Assembly (NCBI RefSeq): GCF_003060825.1
Contig: NZ_CP028922.1
Span: 263,001-327,000 of the forward strand
Length of the DNA: 64,000 nt
Source: Paenibacillus sp. CAA11
Lineage (GTDB): Bacteria; Bacillota; Bacilli; Paenibacillales; Paenibacillaceae
Direction: 5' to 3'
The translations under genes were made by a program, and so were the position numbers. The stretch's first letter is position 1, and each line of letters begins with the position of its first letter. The notes beneath the pieces were generated by a model that had not been told where the DNA came from, made no database searches, and saw nothing but the letters and a program-made list of their open reading frames with translations. Shown piece after piece: positions 25,787-35,920 of the stretch.

Positions 25787-28768
25787 TTACCCGCCAATCC
25801 CTTGCCGCAGGGTAAACAGGTCCTTCAGCTCCTCGGTTGACAGCTCGGTGATCCATCCTTCGGTGCTTGAAATGACATTGTCGCTGAGCTGCTGCTTGCT
25901 CTCCAGCATCTCATCGATCCGTTCTTCCAGTGTTCCTAGAGCAATGAACTTATGCACCTGTACATCCTTTGTCTGGCCCATCCGGTAAGCGCGGTCTGTG
26001 GCCTGATTCTCCACGGCGGGATTCCACCACCTGTCGAAGTGGAAGACATGGTTGGCTGCCGTCAGATTCAGGCCAACGCCTCCCGCTTTGATGGAGAGGA
26101 TGAATACATTTGGCTGCTCCTCCGGAGGAAGCGACCGGGATTGGAACTTGTCAATCATCTTGTCCCGGGCGGTCTTGGGGGTGCTGCCGTTCAGATAGAG
26201 CACCGGCTCTTGAAGCTCCTGCTGGAGCACCTGCTGGAGCAGCAGCCCCATGCCGACATATTGGGTGAAGATCAGACAGCGGTCGCCTTCTTCCCGAAGC
26301 TCCTTCACCATGTCGAGCAGCCGTTCCAGCTTGGCTGAGCGGGAAACCGAGCGCTTACGGTCTTCCGGGTCCCATCCGTCTTCGGCGCTTAAGGGCAAGG
26401 CTTCCTGGGTTAGCAGTACCGGATGGTCGCACAGCTGCTTGAGCTGGGTGAGGGCGGACAGGATGGCTCCCTTGCGCGCTATGCCTTCAAGCTGCTTCAT
26501 GCGCTCCATCAGCGCATGTACTGTCTGCTCATAGAGTGCGCTCTGTTCAGGGGTCAGCGGGATATAGATCTTCGCTTCATTCTTGTCCGGAAGGTCAAGC
26601 TGGATCGCCGGGTCCTTCTTCTTGCGCCGGAGCATGAAGGGGTGAACCAGCTTCTGCAGCTCCTTGGTGCGGTCTCCATTACCGTCCTTCTCAATCGGCT
26701 GGATGAAGCGGTGTTGAAACACACGGGCACTGCCGAGGTAACCCGGATTCATAAAGTCATACAGCGACCACAGCTCGGTCAGCCGGTTCTCAATGGGCGT
26801 CCCCGTTAGCGCAATTCGGTGCCGGGCCGGAAAGCTCTTGACGGCGGCGGACTGCTTGGTCTGTGCATTCTTGATATTCTGCGCCTCATCTAGGCATATG
26901 GATGCCCAGGTTACTGTGCACAGCAGCTCCTGGTCCAGGGTAGCTGTGGCATAGGAAGTCAGCACAATATCAGCCTGCTTCACGGCCTCCTGAAATGCTT
27001 CTCCGCTTAGGCGGCTCGGGCCGTAGTGGATCATGATCCGTAGGGAAGGCGCGAAGCGGGCCAGCTCTTTCTGCCAGTTGCCCAGCACCGAAGTCGGGCA
27101 GACCAGGAGGGAGGAAGCCTGCGCGGCTTCCCGGCTCTCCTGAAGCTGGAGCAGATAGGCGATAAACTGGACGGTCTTGCCGAGGCCCATGTCATCCGCG
27201 AGGCAGGCCCCGAGGCCGAAGCGGCGCATCAGGGAGAGCCAGGAGAAGCCTTCCCGCTGGTACGAGCGCAGCTCGGCACGGAGCCCTGCGGGCTGCGGCA
27301 GCAGCGGCAGCTCCGAATGTCTGCCGAGCTGGGCGATGAGCTTCGTCAGATGCTCGTTCAGCTCCACCTCCAGGCGCACGGGCGCATCGGGGCTCTGTTC
27401 AGGCTCCTCTGCCTCCGCCTGTGCCTCGGTCTTGCCGCGCTGGTCCTGGCGATCCTGCGTAAGATGCAGATGCAGGATATCCTGGAAGGACAGGCCCTGC
27501 TCCTTGTCCACCCCGTTCATCGCCCGGTGAATCTGGGCGAGCAGGGCCGGGTCCAGCGGAACCCACTGGTCCCGGAAGCGGACAAGCCGCTCTCCCCGGG
27601 CGACCAGCTCTTCGAACTCGCCTTCGGTTAGGTCGCTCTCCCCGATGGAGATGCGCCAATCGAAGCTGATGATAGAGTCCAGCCCGAATAGGGAGCTGCC
27701 CCGGCTGCCTTGGGCCTGGGAATCGCCCTCCTCCGGCTTAACCTTGGCCTTAAGCCGTGGCTTCTTCCGGCGGGCCGCTTCCCACCAGGCGGGCAGCAGC
27801 ACCTGCCAGCCCGCCTCCAGCAGGCGCAGGCTGTGCTGGGTAAGGAACTGCCATGCGCCTTCGCTGCCGAGCGGGCGGCTTAGCAGATCGTCCGGGCTGC
27901 CCGTGAGCCACGCTCCGGGCAGGACGCTGCGAAGGCGCTCCAGCCAGCTGGCGGAGCGCTCAGCCGCGTGGCCGTTCCAGGCTTCCGGCCACGCACCAAG
28001 GGCCTGTCCGCCTTCGTTCAGCTGGACAGGATAAAGCGCTGCAGGGTCAAGCTTGTCCTGCAGCACTAGATTGAGCCGCCAGGAGTCATGCTCCTCCTCC
28101 GGCTCCAGAAGCTGCAGCGCAGGCCGGAAGGGGGCTAAGTCGGTACGCCAGCCGATCGCCACCAGCCAGCTCTGCGCGTCTAGGCCAGCGGCAGGTATGC
28201 CGGCCCTGGAGAAGAGCTGGGGATATTCCCTGCGCAAGTCGGCCGCAGCTTCCTCTGTGCCATACCAGCGGTCGTACACGCAGGCAGAGAAGGCAGCGGA
28301 GAGCCCTTGGCGGAATTCGTCTATTTCGCTCGCCTCGAGGAGAAGGTTCAGCTCATGCGGCTCAAGCCCTGCCTCATCCCAGGTCCAGACGAGTCTTCCG
28401 GTAGCGCGAAAGTCTACGAAGCTGGGCAGATATCGCTTGGCATCAATACACTTCATCAGCACCGGAGCAGCCTGAGCCAGCATAGAGGCTTCTTCGGCCC
28501 AGCTCCATTCCATATGCTGAAGCAGCTGGGGATCCGCCCAGAAGGGGAGGACCTGCTCGGCTGGAAGCAGGATCAGATCAATGTCTTGTACCTGCTTAAT
28601 CTCTAAGGCAGTGCCGTAGAAGGAGGCCTCATGCCATGCGAATAAGCGATCCTTCAACTGTTGTCCGTTCAGGCTGCCCAGCTGCTGCGCTGTCCCGTGG
28701 ATCAGCGCGTCTCCGTGGGTGCTCAGTGTAACCTGTATGGTGATATGGTCTATATAAGGGTTCATCAT
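25787..28768 (-). CDS. ywqA: SNF2/RapA-family DEAD-box ATPase, YwqA-like
   Basis: This 993-residue Swi2/Snf2-type translocase acts on DNA- or RNA polymerase-bound complexes. An N-terminal SNF2-associated region (about 1-470) precedes the ATPase. Motif I is CLADDMGLGKT (about 535), motif II is DEAQ in LDEAQNIKN, motif III is LTGTPIENRLTELWSL, and motifs V/VI are KAGGVGLNLTAANHVFHFDRWWNP and ATDRAYRMGQ. The ATG at 28768 overlaps the TGA of the SWIM gene (ATGA), so it is translationally coupled to it; the longer frame to 28852 is an overlap artefact. B. subtilis has the same neighbours as ywqA/ywqB. The cellular role (transcription recycling or DNA repair) is inferred only from family. Confidence 0.92.
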   Translation of the reverse strand: MMNPYIDHITIQVTLSTHGDALIHGTAQQLGSLNGQQLKDRLFAWHEASFYGTALEIKQVQDIDLILLPAEQVLPFWADPQLLQHMEWSWAEEASMLAQAAPVLMKCIDAKRYLPSFVDFRATGRLVWTWDEAGLEPHELNLLLEASEIDEFRQGLSAAFSACVYDRWYGTEEAAADLRREYPQLFSRAGIPAAGLDAQSWLVAIGWRTDLAPFRPALQLLEPEEEHDSWRLNLVLQDKLDPAALYPVQLNEGGQALGAWPEAWNGHAAERSASWLERLRSVLPGAWLTGSPDDLLSRPLGSEGAWQFLTQHSLRLLEAGWQVLLPAWWEAARRKKPRLKAKVKPEEGDSQAQGSRGSSLFGLDSIISFDWRISIGESDLTEGEFEELVARGERLVRFRDQWVPLDPALLAQIHRAMNGVDKEQGLSFQDILHLHLTQDRQDQRGKTEAQAEAEEPEQSPDAPVRLEVELNEHLTKLIAQLGRHSELPLLPQPAGLRAELRSYQREGFSWLSLMRRFGLGACLADDMGLGKTVQFIAYLLQLQESREAAQASSLLVCPTSVLGNWQKELARFAPSLRIMIHYGPSRLSGEAFQEAVKQADIVLTSYATATLDQELLCTVTWASICLDEAQNIKNAQTKQSAAVKSFPARHRIALTGTPIENRLTELWSLYDFMNPGYLGSARVFQHRFIQPIEKDGNGDRTKELQKLVHPFMLRRKKKDPAIQLDLPDKNEAKIYIPLTPEQSALYEQTVHALMERMKQLEGIARKGAILSALTQLKQLCDHPVLLTQEALPLSAEDGWDPEDRKRSVSRSAKLERLLDMVKELREEGDRCLIFTQYVGMGLLLQQVLQQELQEPVLYLNGSTPKTARDKMIDKFQSRSLPPEEQPNVFILSIKAGGVGLNLTAANHVFHFDRWWNPAVENQATDRAYRMGQTKDVQVHKFIALGTLEERIDEMLESKQQLSDNVISSTEGWITELSTEELKDLFTLRQGIGG

Positions 28769-30414
28769 AACAGCTTTCCTCTCTGAAGCTCCTCTTGGAA
28801 GGCGCGAAGCCGGCTGTAACGGCCGATCAAGCCTTCCAGGAATTCCTCCCATCTTGCTTCCTGCTTCAGCTTCTTGTACAGCTTGGCCAACCGCTTCAGC
28901 AGCTTGACCGCGTCCTTGTAGCTGTCCCGATTCTTGTGCAGGATGTATCGCTGCACCGCTTGATGGTAGAAGGGAAGCAGCAGCTCGGGAGCATTCTTCT
29001 CTACCGGCGCAAGCTCGGTCACTCGGAACTCAAGAGGCTCCCGGCCTGTGCTGAGCTGGTAGTCCATCCATCGCTGCCACTTGCCGTGCTTCAGCAGGGC
29101 TTCCTGATAGATGCTGCTGGCGCTGGGCAGCATGCGGATGAGAGATTCCCACATGTGCGACTCCGCCTCCGGCAGCTGCTTCGTGACCTCCTCCCAGTAA
29201 CTCAGATAGTCATTCAGCATAGAAGCGCGAGCGCTTGTGAGCAGAGGGCCGATCTCGATCAGCCATCGCTGAAGCCTATCCCAGGCCTGGAGATGCTGCA
29301 GCTCACGAAGGTAGTAGAACAGCCTGCCGGGATGAATATGGAAGCTGTTGTTCGCTTCCCTTAGTTTATCCCAAGCCTCCTCATCCTGATGAAGATAGAA
29401 GTGCATGGAGCTTTGAGCAAGCAGCCAAGACAGGCGGGACAGGGCGGGGCCTATGGAATCCTCGGCCGTCTCCAGCCGGCTAAGCTCCTCACGGTATGCC
29501 TCTGTGCCTTTAAGACCCGGCCGGTTCCAGGTCTGCCAGAGCTGCTCATAGAAGCTCAGAAAATAGCTGGAGCTCTGGGGTTCGGTGAGCATCTTATCTC
29601 TTAGGTAATCCAGGGTCTCCTGAAGGCGCTGCGCCTCTTCCGGCGCTTCTTCAGCTTCAAGCTCCAGCTTCTGCTGAAGAAGCTGACTCACGGCATGGGT
29701 CAGGTCATCGGCGGCAACCTGTGTGTAATAGCCCAGATGGAGATTGGTGTGTAGACCTTGCTGAACAGGCTTGATCAGCTTGTCCAGGACAAACAGATGG
29801 GCATGCAGCTCATACAGCTGCTCCAGCCCTGGAGCAAGTCTAGGGTTCAGCGCAAAGATAAAGTCCAGGGCGCTCTCTGCATACCGGCTGCCGGCTCCTG
29901 CCGTTCCGATAGGCGCTGTACAGGCCTCGAAGAGCTCGTGCCACTTGGTGACGGGCATTCTTGCGAGGCCGCTTGCCTGGTCTCTCCACCTCATCGCAGC
30001 CGCGGCCTTCAGCTCACCCTGTTGGGCGCTGCTTCGGCTGAGGGCCGCTTGATGAGAAGGTGGGGGCGTACGCTCAAGGGCTAGAGCGGAATGAGCGTTC
30101 ACCAGGGCAGGGACAGACCGCTGCTGGAGGTGAGCGTACTGCATCAAAGCCGCGGCCATATGCTTGCAGCACTCGCCGACCGGGCAGCTGCACCGGCTGC
30201 TTGTGAGAGAATTCAGCTCGATGTTGACCTGGTAGAGCTCTGTTCCCTGAACACTTGCCTCAATTCGTTCAGGTTCTGGCATGCTGAACTCCCGAATGCG
30301 CTCTTGCTTATAGTATTGGAATCCGCGTTTGAGTGTTAAGTCTTGGAACGAAGTGGCGACATGGGAGCGAAGCTCCTGCCACTTTGCGTCGTTAATAGGA
30401 TAGATAGATATCAT
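28765..30414 (-). CDS. ywqB: SWIM zinc-finger protein, YwqB-like
   Basis: The 549-residue protein has a SWIM domain near residues 55-95, where Cys-x-Cys and Cys-x-His ligands are visible in SRCSCPVGECCKHMAAALM. The rest is helical, Leu/Glu/Gln-rich, with TPR-like repeats. SWIM proteins bind DNA or protein partners; here the partner is likely the SNF2 ATPase, whose ATG overlaps this stop codon. The ATG at 30414 has AGGAG 13 bases upstream, a little far. The two genes form an operon ended by the hairpin at 25703-25748. Confidence 0.88.
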   Translation of the reverse strand: MISIYPINDAKWQELRSHVATSFQDLTLKRGFQYYKQERIREFSMPEPERIEASVQGTELYQVNIELNSLTSSRCSCPVGECCKHMAAALMQYAHLQQRSVPALVNAHSALALERTPPPSHQAALSRSSAQQGELKAAAAMRWRDQASGLARMPVTKWHELFEACTAPIGTAGAGSRYAESALDFIFALNPRLAPGLEQLYELHAHLFVLDKLIKPVQQGLHTNLHLGYYTQVAADDLTHAVSQLLQQKLELEAEEAPEEAQRLQETLDYLRDKMLTEPQSSSYFLSFYEQLWQTWNRPGLKGTEAYREELSRLETAEDSIGPALSRLSWLLAQSSMHFYLHQDEEAWDKLREANNSFHIHPGRLFYYLRELQHLQAWDRLQRWLIEIGPLLTSARASMLNDYLSYWEEVTKQLPEAESHMWESLIRMLPSASSIYQEALLKHGKWQRWMDYQLSTGREPLEFRVTELAPVEKNAPELLLPFYHQAVQRYILHKNRDSYKDAVKLLKRLAKLYKKLKQEARWEEFLEGLIGRYSRLRAFQEELQRGKLL

Positions 30415-30497
30415 GATAGATCTGCTTCTCCTAGAAGAGATTTAGGTATAATCTAATCTATCACAGTGACCGTATGATGGAAATGCCAATCCCTTCC

Positions 30498-31619
30498 TTA
30501 TGAAGGCGAAGCAGAGTCATTCTTCTTCTGGCTTGGCCGCTTTTTTTTTCGAAGCAGCATAACGACTAGCAGCAGAAGGGGAAGGACCATCTGAAAGATT
30601 GGAGATGTCCAGCTGACCGTGATGTGGAGCCCTACCCATAGATATTCTGTGTAATTGTTGGACAGAAAGGATAAGGCCAGAATGACCAGCCCTGCAGGGA
30701 CCGCCCATTTCTTATAATTAATCCCGGTAATCCGTTGAAATCCAACTACGGCACCAGAGAAGAAGGCGGCGATCTTGATGCCCAGGCCAAGGAACAGGAT
30801 TAGGGTGAAGAGGGCGTCCGTACGCTCAAATACCTTGGCGATCTGAATGAGCTGGACAACCTCTAGCAGCGGGTAAGTAAGATCGGCGGCGATCGCAGGG
30901 CCGAGCACTAGAATATTGATCTGATTCAGAATCATCAGGATAAGAGCTATACTAACGTAAGCAGTCAACACGGATCTGTTTAATTTGGGGTGTGGTGTTA
31001 CAAGCTTGAAGAAGACCAGGAAGAGCACGAGCTGGCCGAAGGGAAAGGAGACGATTTCAGGTATCGCAGCCTTCAACACAGGGCTCCATCCGTTGTCGAG
31101 AACCGGCTTCATGAGCTCCCAGTCGGCCATTCCCCTGGCCAGTACGAAGAAGACAATCACTCCATAACCCAGTACCATAATAGGAAGCAGGGATGTGCAG
31201 ACTAGCATGAGCATCCTAGGGCCATAGCGTATCGTGTTGGTGACTACAGCAATGGCGATGACTAGAATGAAGGCTAGAGGCGTACGGTTCAGCAGGGTGA
31301 GAACCGTCAGTTCTCCCAGGTCACGCAAATTTCGTGAAGCTTCATACAGGAAGTAGCCAATGAATAGAAGCCCGATGAATCGCCCCAGCCATTTCCCAAA
31401 GTAATTGAGGCACATTTCATATAGATCCCTCTGGTTATCTAAATGCTGAATTAGCAAATACATCAGCAGCAAGATCAGTCCTAGACCTGCTCCGATGGCT
31501 ACAGCCAGCCAAGCATCCTGCTTGGCTTCGGCGCCGATTTGGAACAATGTTGTGCTTCCGACTTCGAATAGAGAGAGAGTGATGACAACTTCAGACAGAC
31601 GGGTATTTCCTTTATTCAT
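30498..31619 (-). CDS. GerAB/GerKB-type spore germination permease
   Basis: This 373-residue inner-membrane protein has ten hydrophobic helices and belongs to the endospore germination permease family (APC-like). It is the subunit thought to bind the germinant. The start MNKGNTRLSEVVITLSLFEVGSTTLFQIG carries the family N-terminus, with GSTTLF in helix 1. It is the last gene of a gerA-gerC-gerB operon on the reverse strand, 51 bases after gerC, with AAGGGG before the ATG. The C-terminus is basic (RKKKRPSQKK). The germinant is not deducible. Confidence 0.9.
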   Translation of the reverse strand: MNKGNTRLSEVVITLSLFEVGSTTLFQIGAEAKQDAWLAVAIGAGLGLILLLMYLLIQHLDNQRDLYEMCLNYFGKWLGRFIGLLFIGYFLYEASRNLRDLGELTVLTLLNRTPLAFILVIAIAVVTNTIRYGPRMLMLVCTSLLPIMVLGYGVIVFFVLARGMADWELMKPVLDNGWSPVLKAAIPEIVSFPFGQLVLFLVFFKLVTPHPKLNRSVLTAYVSIALILMILNQINILVLGPAIAADLTYPLLEVVQLIQIAKVFERTDALFTLILFLGLGIKIAAFFSGAVVGFQRITGINYKKWAVPAGLVILALSFLSNNYTEYLWVGLHITVSWTSPIFQMVLPLLLLVVMLLRKKKRPSQKKNDSASPS

Positions 31620-31670
31620 CGCATAAGCCCCTTTATCATTGAACCAAGTGATTTCCTATCCCGTGCATCT

Positions 31671-32915
31671 TTATGAGTTCTGCCATAGGGATCTGAAGGA
31701 CTTCTGAAGGATGCCTGGCCGTTTGATCGTTGCATCAACATGAATGTCCAGCTCGATTTGAGCCAGTTCCTCGGCCCACCGCTCTTTAATTTTCCTCCAG
31801 TCCCGGGGATATTTCCGATGCACCTTGTCGGCGAAGCCTGCAACATCGACCCGAAGCCTGCGAATCGCCGTCATTCCCGTCTCCATCTCTTGGGCAATTC
31901 GCTTCTCCAGCTGGGTTTGCAGCTGCTTGATCACGCGGGGCTTCGATAAGTCTTCTGTAACGTCTGTTCCCAGCAAGACTCCATTTACTTTGGCCTTAAC
32001 TTGCATTACATAGTGATCGTCCCTCTTGATCGGCTTGATTCTAATGCTGGTAGATCTGATTCGAACTGAAGACAGTTGACTGTCTGCTTCAGACTCCTCC
32101 GCATCAGGAAAGGGGATAGAGATGACCGATTCTTTGGTTTTCCCGATCAGCCAGGTTATGCCCCTGCTTTCTGCAGGATCTAGTAGGTCTACGATCCGGT
32201 CGCCTTGGAAGATAGCCAGCTTGGTCAGCTTGATCTTCGCGGGCGGAGAAGTAGACTTGTTAACATCAAGCGATTCAAGGGATTCCCTGCCCTCGGTGCT
32301 GTCGTCCCCGGCAATAGAAATAACAGGAATAGCGGCCCCTTTGGCATCCGAATTCAGCCTTTGTCCAAATTCAAGCATGTTGATCGAGGGATAGATGGAG
32401 GCGGTTTCGTTCTCCTTACGAATAATTTCTGCAAGACTTGCGCCAGGTAATTTCTCTGGAGGGATGAGCATGCGCAGCATCTCTTCGGCTGTTCCCTCCG
32501 TGACGAACAGCAGCACGGTCTCCCGTTGTTCAGTATTCCGGAAATAAACATCGACAATGGGGCTAATGCCTTGCCTTGCCGCTTCTCCTCCGATCACAAG
32601 TGCGTTGTTATGAGACACATAGAGCCGTCTCGCATTTTCCAGATTCGTATAGTTGTTAGCTTCTTGAATGGTCTTCGCCTGGGTGGAAAAGGTATGCACG
32701 GCCGGCTGGGAAGAGGAGCCGGAGGATCCTCCTCCCGATCCTGAAGACATGACAGAGGGAACGATCATTTGATAGGAGACCCTCCACTCCTTATCTTTGC
32801 GATCCAATCCGGTTGCGGATGTAATCCCCAGTTCGTTGAGCTCTGTACGATTCCAGCACCCGGACAGGCTCATTCCCATAGCTAGAGATAGGCAGGCTGC
32901 TTTAAGTAATCGCAC
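31671..32915 (-). CDS. GerAC/Ger(x)C-type germination lipoprotein
   Basis: The 414-residue Ger(x)C protein has a lipobox (LSLAMGMSLSGC, Cys near residue 20) followed directly by WNRTELNELGI, the conserved Ger(x)C start. It sits on the outer face of the spore inner membrane as part of the receptor. GTG at 32915 follows AAGGAGAGGG and lies 16 bases after the gerA stop; the ATG-initiated frame to 32966 overlaps gerA and lacks a site. A Ser/Gly-rich insert (SSGSGGGSSGSSSQ) lies near residue 60-75. Confidence 0.9.
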   Translation of the reverse strand: MRLLKAACLSLAMGMSLSGCWNRTELNELGITSATGLDRKDKEWRVSYQMIVPSVMSSGSGGGSSGSSSQPAVHTFSTQAKTIQEANNYTNLENARRLYVSHNNALVIGGEAARQGISPIVDVYFRNTEQRETVLLFVTEGTAEEMLRMLIPPEKLPGASLAEIIRKENETASIYPSINMLEFGQRLNSDAKGAAIPVISIAGDDSTEGRESLESLDVNKSTSPPAKIKLTKLAIFQGDRIVDLLDPAESRGITWLIGKTKESVISIPFPDAEESEADSQLSSVRIRSTSIRIKPIKRDDHYVMQVKAKVNGVLLGTDVTEDLSKPRVIKQLQTQLEKRIAQEMETGMTAIRRLRVDVAGFADKVHRKYPRDWRKIKERWAEELAQIELDIHVDATIKRPGILQKSFRSLWQNS

Positions 32916-32931
32916 TCTAGTTCCCTCTCCT

Positions 32932-34548
32932 TCATGGTAGTTGATCGAAATTCTCATCTTCAGCAATATGCTGGGTCCGAGGCTCTTGGTGCGCTGCTTG
33001 CCGATAGCGGCTCTTTGTGATAATGACAGGCCGGGTCTTCATTCTCCACCAAGGCAAACGGACTATGAAGTCCTTCATGTTGGACCAATCCAGTGGCGCG
33101 AGCGGAACCATATAAGGAACTCCGAAGCTGCGAATGGATACCAGATGGACCAGAATAGGGACCAGTCCGACCAGAATACCAAATAGGCCAAGGGTTCCAG
33201 CCAGCAGCATGAGCGCGAACCGGAGAAGCCGGACGGCGGAGGCCATATTGATCGCAGGCAGCACGAAGTTAGAAATCGCCGTGAATGACACGACGATGAC
33301 CATGGCGGCAGATACCAGACCGGCCTGAACGGCGGCCTGCCCCAGTACGAGAGCGCCCACAATGGATATAGCCGGGCCAATCGCCCTGGGCATCCGAACC
33401 CCTGCTTCACGAATGACCTCGAAGGTCAGTTCCATCACCAGGGCTTCCAGCAAGGCGGGCAGCGGTGTTCCCTCACGCTGCGCGGCCAAAGTAATCAGCA
33501 AGGTGGTAGGGAGCATTTCCTGCTGGAATGTGGTGATGGCTATATAAACAGCGGGAAGCATCAAGGCAACAATGAATGAGACCAACCGGACCAATCTAAG
33601 GAAGGAGGATATGTCGTACCGCTGGTAATAGTCCTCACTGGAGGCAAAGAACCTGAAGAAGGTGACGGGAGCAAGCAGTGTAAACGGAGTTCCGTCCACA
33701 ATAATTGCTACTAAGCCTTCCAGCATCCCTGCGGCGACGGTATCCGGACGTTCTGTATTGTAAATGGTCGGGAAGGGTGTATAGGCCCCGTCCTGAATAA
33801 ATTCCTCGATATAGCCGCCCTCCAGGATGCTGTCCGTATCAATTCTATCCAGCCGGGCCATCACCTCATCGACCACGTCCTTGTTCGCAATTCCATTGAT
33901 ATATCCCACGGCCACTTTGGTCTGGGTATATTGTCCGAGCGTCCGGGTTTCAAACCGCAGGTGAGGAGAACGGATTCTTCGCCGCAGCAGGGCAATGTTC
34001 GTCCCGATTTCTTCTGTGAATCCCTCCTTAGGGCCGCGGATGACTGTCTGGGTGGAGGGCTCTTCAATCGAGCGACGACTTCCTCCGGGGATGGAGAAGG
34101 TAAAGGCCTTCTTCATTCCATCGATGATGACGGCAGTCTGACCTTCCAGAATGGACTGAACAAGCGGCCCGTCCGATTTCACAACACTGATTTGGCTGAC
34201 AGGAATATGCTCTTTAAGCCATTCCTCAGGCTGTGGATTCTTGAGCGTCTCTTCTAGAGAGAGGGAGAGCAAGGACCGCATCAGCGTGGATAGCAGCTTC
34301 GTATCAACAAGACCGTCAACATAGCAGACCGCTATCCGGTGCAGCTTATGGCTTGCATCTCCAAGCTCCTGAAGGATAATGTCTGGGCTGTTGCCTAACT
34401 GGCTTCTCAGAAATTGAAGGACTTCAGGAACCGAGCCGCTTTGCAGAATACTGGAATTGCTCTCATCAGAGGGCATGTCCTGGGTAGCATTCCGTTTAGC
34501 GCGTTTGCCTGAGAAAAAGGTTTGTATGATTCGGAGAAATATAGACAT
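32932..34548 (-). CDS. GerAA-type germination receptor subunit
   Basis: This 538-residue GerA-family protein is the first gene of the operon. A soluble N-terminal domain (about 1-290) contains the family motifs VCYVDGLVDTKLL and DGPLVQSILEGQTAVIIDG. A membrane region (about 310-475) has four to six helices, including PAVYIAITTFQQEMLPTTLL. A polar C-terminal tail follows. The ATG follows AAGGAAGG. The three products form one receptor complex in the spore inner membrane. I looked for a sigma-G promoter in 34549-34690 and found none I trust. Confidence 0.92.
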   Translation of the reverse strand: MSIFLRIIQTFFSGKRAKRNATQDMPSDESNSSILQSGSVPEVLQFLRSQLGNSPDIILQELGDASHKLHRIAVCYVDGLVDTKLLSTLMRSLLSLSLEETLKNPQPEEWLKEHIPVSQISVVKSDGPLVQSILEGQTAVIIDGMKKAFTFSIPGGSRRSIEEPSTQTVIRGPKEGFTEEIGTNIALLRRRIRSPHLRFETRTLGQYTQTKVAVGYINGIANKDVVDEVMARLDRIDTDSILEGGYIEEFIQDGAYTPFPTIYNTERPDTVAAGMLEGLVAIIVDGTPFTLLAPVTFFRFFASSEDYYQRYDISSFLRLVRLVSFIVALMLPAVYIAITTFQQEMLPTTLLITLAAQREGTPLPALLEALVMELTFEVIREAGVRMPRAIGPAISIVGALVLGQAAVQAGLVSAAMVIVVSFTAISNFVLPAINMASAVRLLRFALMLLAGTLGLFGILVGLVPILVHLVSIRSFGVPYMVPLAPLDWSNMKDFIVRLPWWRMKTRPVIITKSRYRQAAHQEPRTQHIAEDENFDQLP

Positions 34549-34723
34549 GGCAACGCCTTCCTTTTTATTGTTACACTTAATTTGCTTGAAATTGGATTTT
34601 TTATACGGATTATCATGCTAGATTGGCTAGGGGATGGCTAAATCTCCAATTTTACCGGTGAATGTGATAAGTTAGAGAGAACAATATTTGTTGCTAAGAC
34701 AACTAAGGGGGCGGCGATTTAGG

Positions 34724-35818
34724 ATGAGTAACATCACATTGGCAGAGGCCTTCGGCCGTGCTGTGTATCCTCTGACCGGGCATGGAAAGCGAAATGTCCA
34801 GGTGCTGAAGGATGTGCTGAAGAACGTGGATGGAGATTTGGATAGTGACTTTTACGGGAAAGGGGATCTGATCTCAGAGTTCGAGACGAAGCTCGCAGCT
34901 TATTTGGGCAAGGAATCCGCGGTGTTCTTCCCAAGCGGAACTATGGCTCAGCAGATCGCACTTAGAATATGGTGTGACCGCAAGGGAGTCGCAAGAGTAG
35001 CGTATCATCCGCTGTCTCACTTGGAGATTCATGAGGAAGATGGGCTTAAGAAGCTGCACCATATAGAGCCGATTCTGCTTGCAGAACGGGACCGGTTAAT
35101 TCGCCTGGAGGATGTCGTTAACTTACAGGAGGAGATCTCTTGTTTGCTGTTAGAGCTGCCGCAGCGAGAGATCGGCGGCCAGCTTCCGGCTTATGAGGAG
35201 CTTGAGCAAATATCCGCGTACTGTCGGGACAAAGGGATTAGGCTGCATTTGGACGGGGCCCGGCTGTTTGAAATCGTACCTTATTACGGGAAGTCCGCTG
35301 CTGAGATCTGCAGTCTGTTCGATAGTGTCTATGTCTCGTTCTACAAGGGAATTGGCGGTATTGCAGGGGCAATCCTGGCAGGGAGCAAGGACTTCACTTC
35401 GGAATCAAAGGTGTGGAAACGCCGGCACGGAGGGGATCTGATCAGCCTTTATCCTTATATCTTAAGCTCGGATTACTATTTCGAGCAGAGAGTGAACAAG
35501 ATGGAGCAGTATTATGAGGAGGCGAAAGAGCTGGCTAAGCTGTTCAATGGCTGCCATGCAGTATCTACCTTGCCTGCGGAGCCTGTATCTAATATGTTCC
35601 ACGCTTATTTTGCAGTGCCCAAAGAGGTTGTTGAGCCGATTCTGATCGAGGTTTGCGAAGAGACAGGCGTGGGAATTGCCGCCTATCTTGCTGAGCGGGA
35701 AGGGAATCGCTGTACTTACGAAGTGAGTATCGGAGAGCGCTATGCGAATGTGCCGAAGGATCGGCTTCGCGAAGCATTTAAGCTGCTGGATGAGAAATTG
35801 AAACAGATAGGAGCGTAA
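34724..35818 (+). CDS. Threonine aldolase-like PLP enzyme (beta-eliminating lyase family)
   Basis: This 364-residue fold-type I PLP enzyme is of the low-specificity threonine aldolase/aromatic lyase group. It probably cleaves threonine or a related beta-hydroxy amino acid. The phosphate-binding SGTMAQQ is near residue 77, the ring-contacting Asp is in LHLDGARLFE (about 183), and the Schiff-base Lys is in SFYKGIGGIAGAIL (about 210). Start ATG 34724 has AAGGGGG 12 bases upstream; a TTG-started frame from 34688 is less likely. It is divergent from the ger operon. Two hairpins follow the stop. Typical family length is 340-370 residues. Confidence 0.85.
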   Translation: MSNITLAEAFGRAVYPLTGHGKRNVQVLKDVLKNVDGDLDSDFYGKGDLISEFETKLAAYLGKESAVFFPSGTMAQQIALRIWCDRKGVARVAYHPLSHLEIHEEDGLKKLHHIEPILLAERDRLIRLEDVVNLQEEISCLLLELPQREIGGQLPAYEELEQISAYCRDKGIRLHLDGARLFEIVPYYGKSAAEICSLFDSVYVSFYKGIGGIAGAILAGSKDFTSESKVWKRRHGGDLISLYPYILSSDYYFEQRVNKMEQYYEEAKELAKLFNGCHAVSTLPAEPVSNMFHAYFAVPKEVVEPILIEVCEETGVGIAAYLAEREGNRCTYEVSIGERYANVPKDRLREAFKLLDEKLKQIGA

Positions 35819-35854
35819 GACCCCGACAGGTCTTATGCTCCTGTATCCGGGAGA

Positions 35855-35885
35855 GTCCGGCACGCCTTAAGTGCCGGGCTTATAT
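35855..35885 (+). terminator. Terminator after the aldolase gene
   Basis: GTCCGGCAC/GTGCCGGGC, a 9-bp stem with a 7-base loop, then TTATATT. A small AAGACC/GGTCTT hairpin precedes it at the stop codon. Confidence 0.65.
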
Positions 35886-35920
35886 TCGTTTGGAGATGAA
35901 GCAGGGAGGAGAAGAAACGT

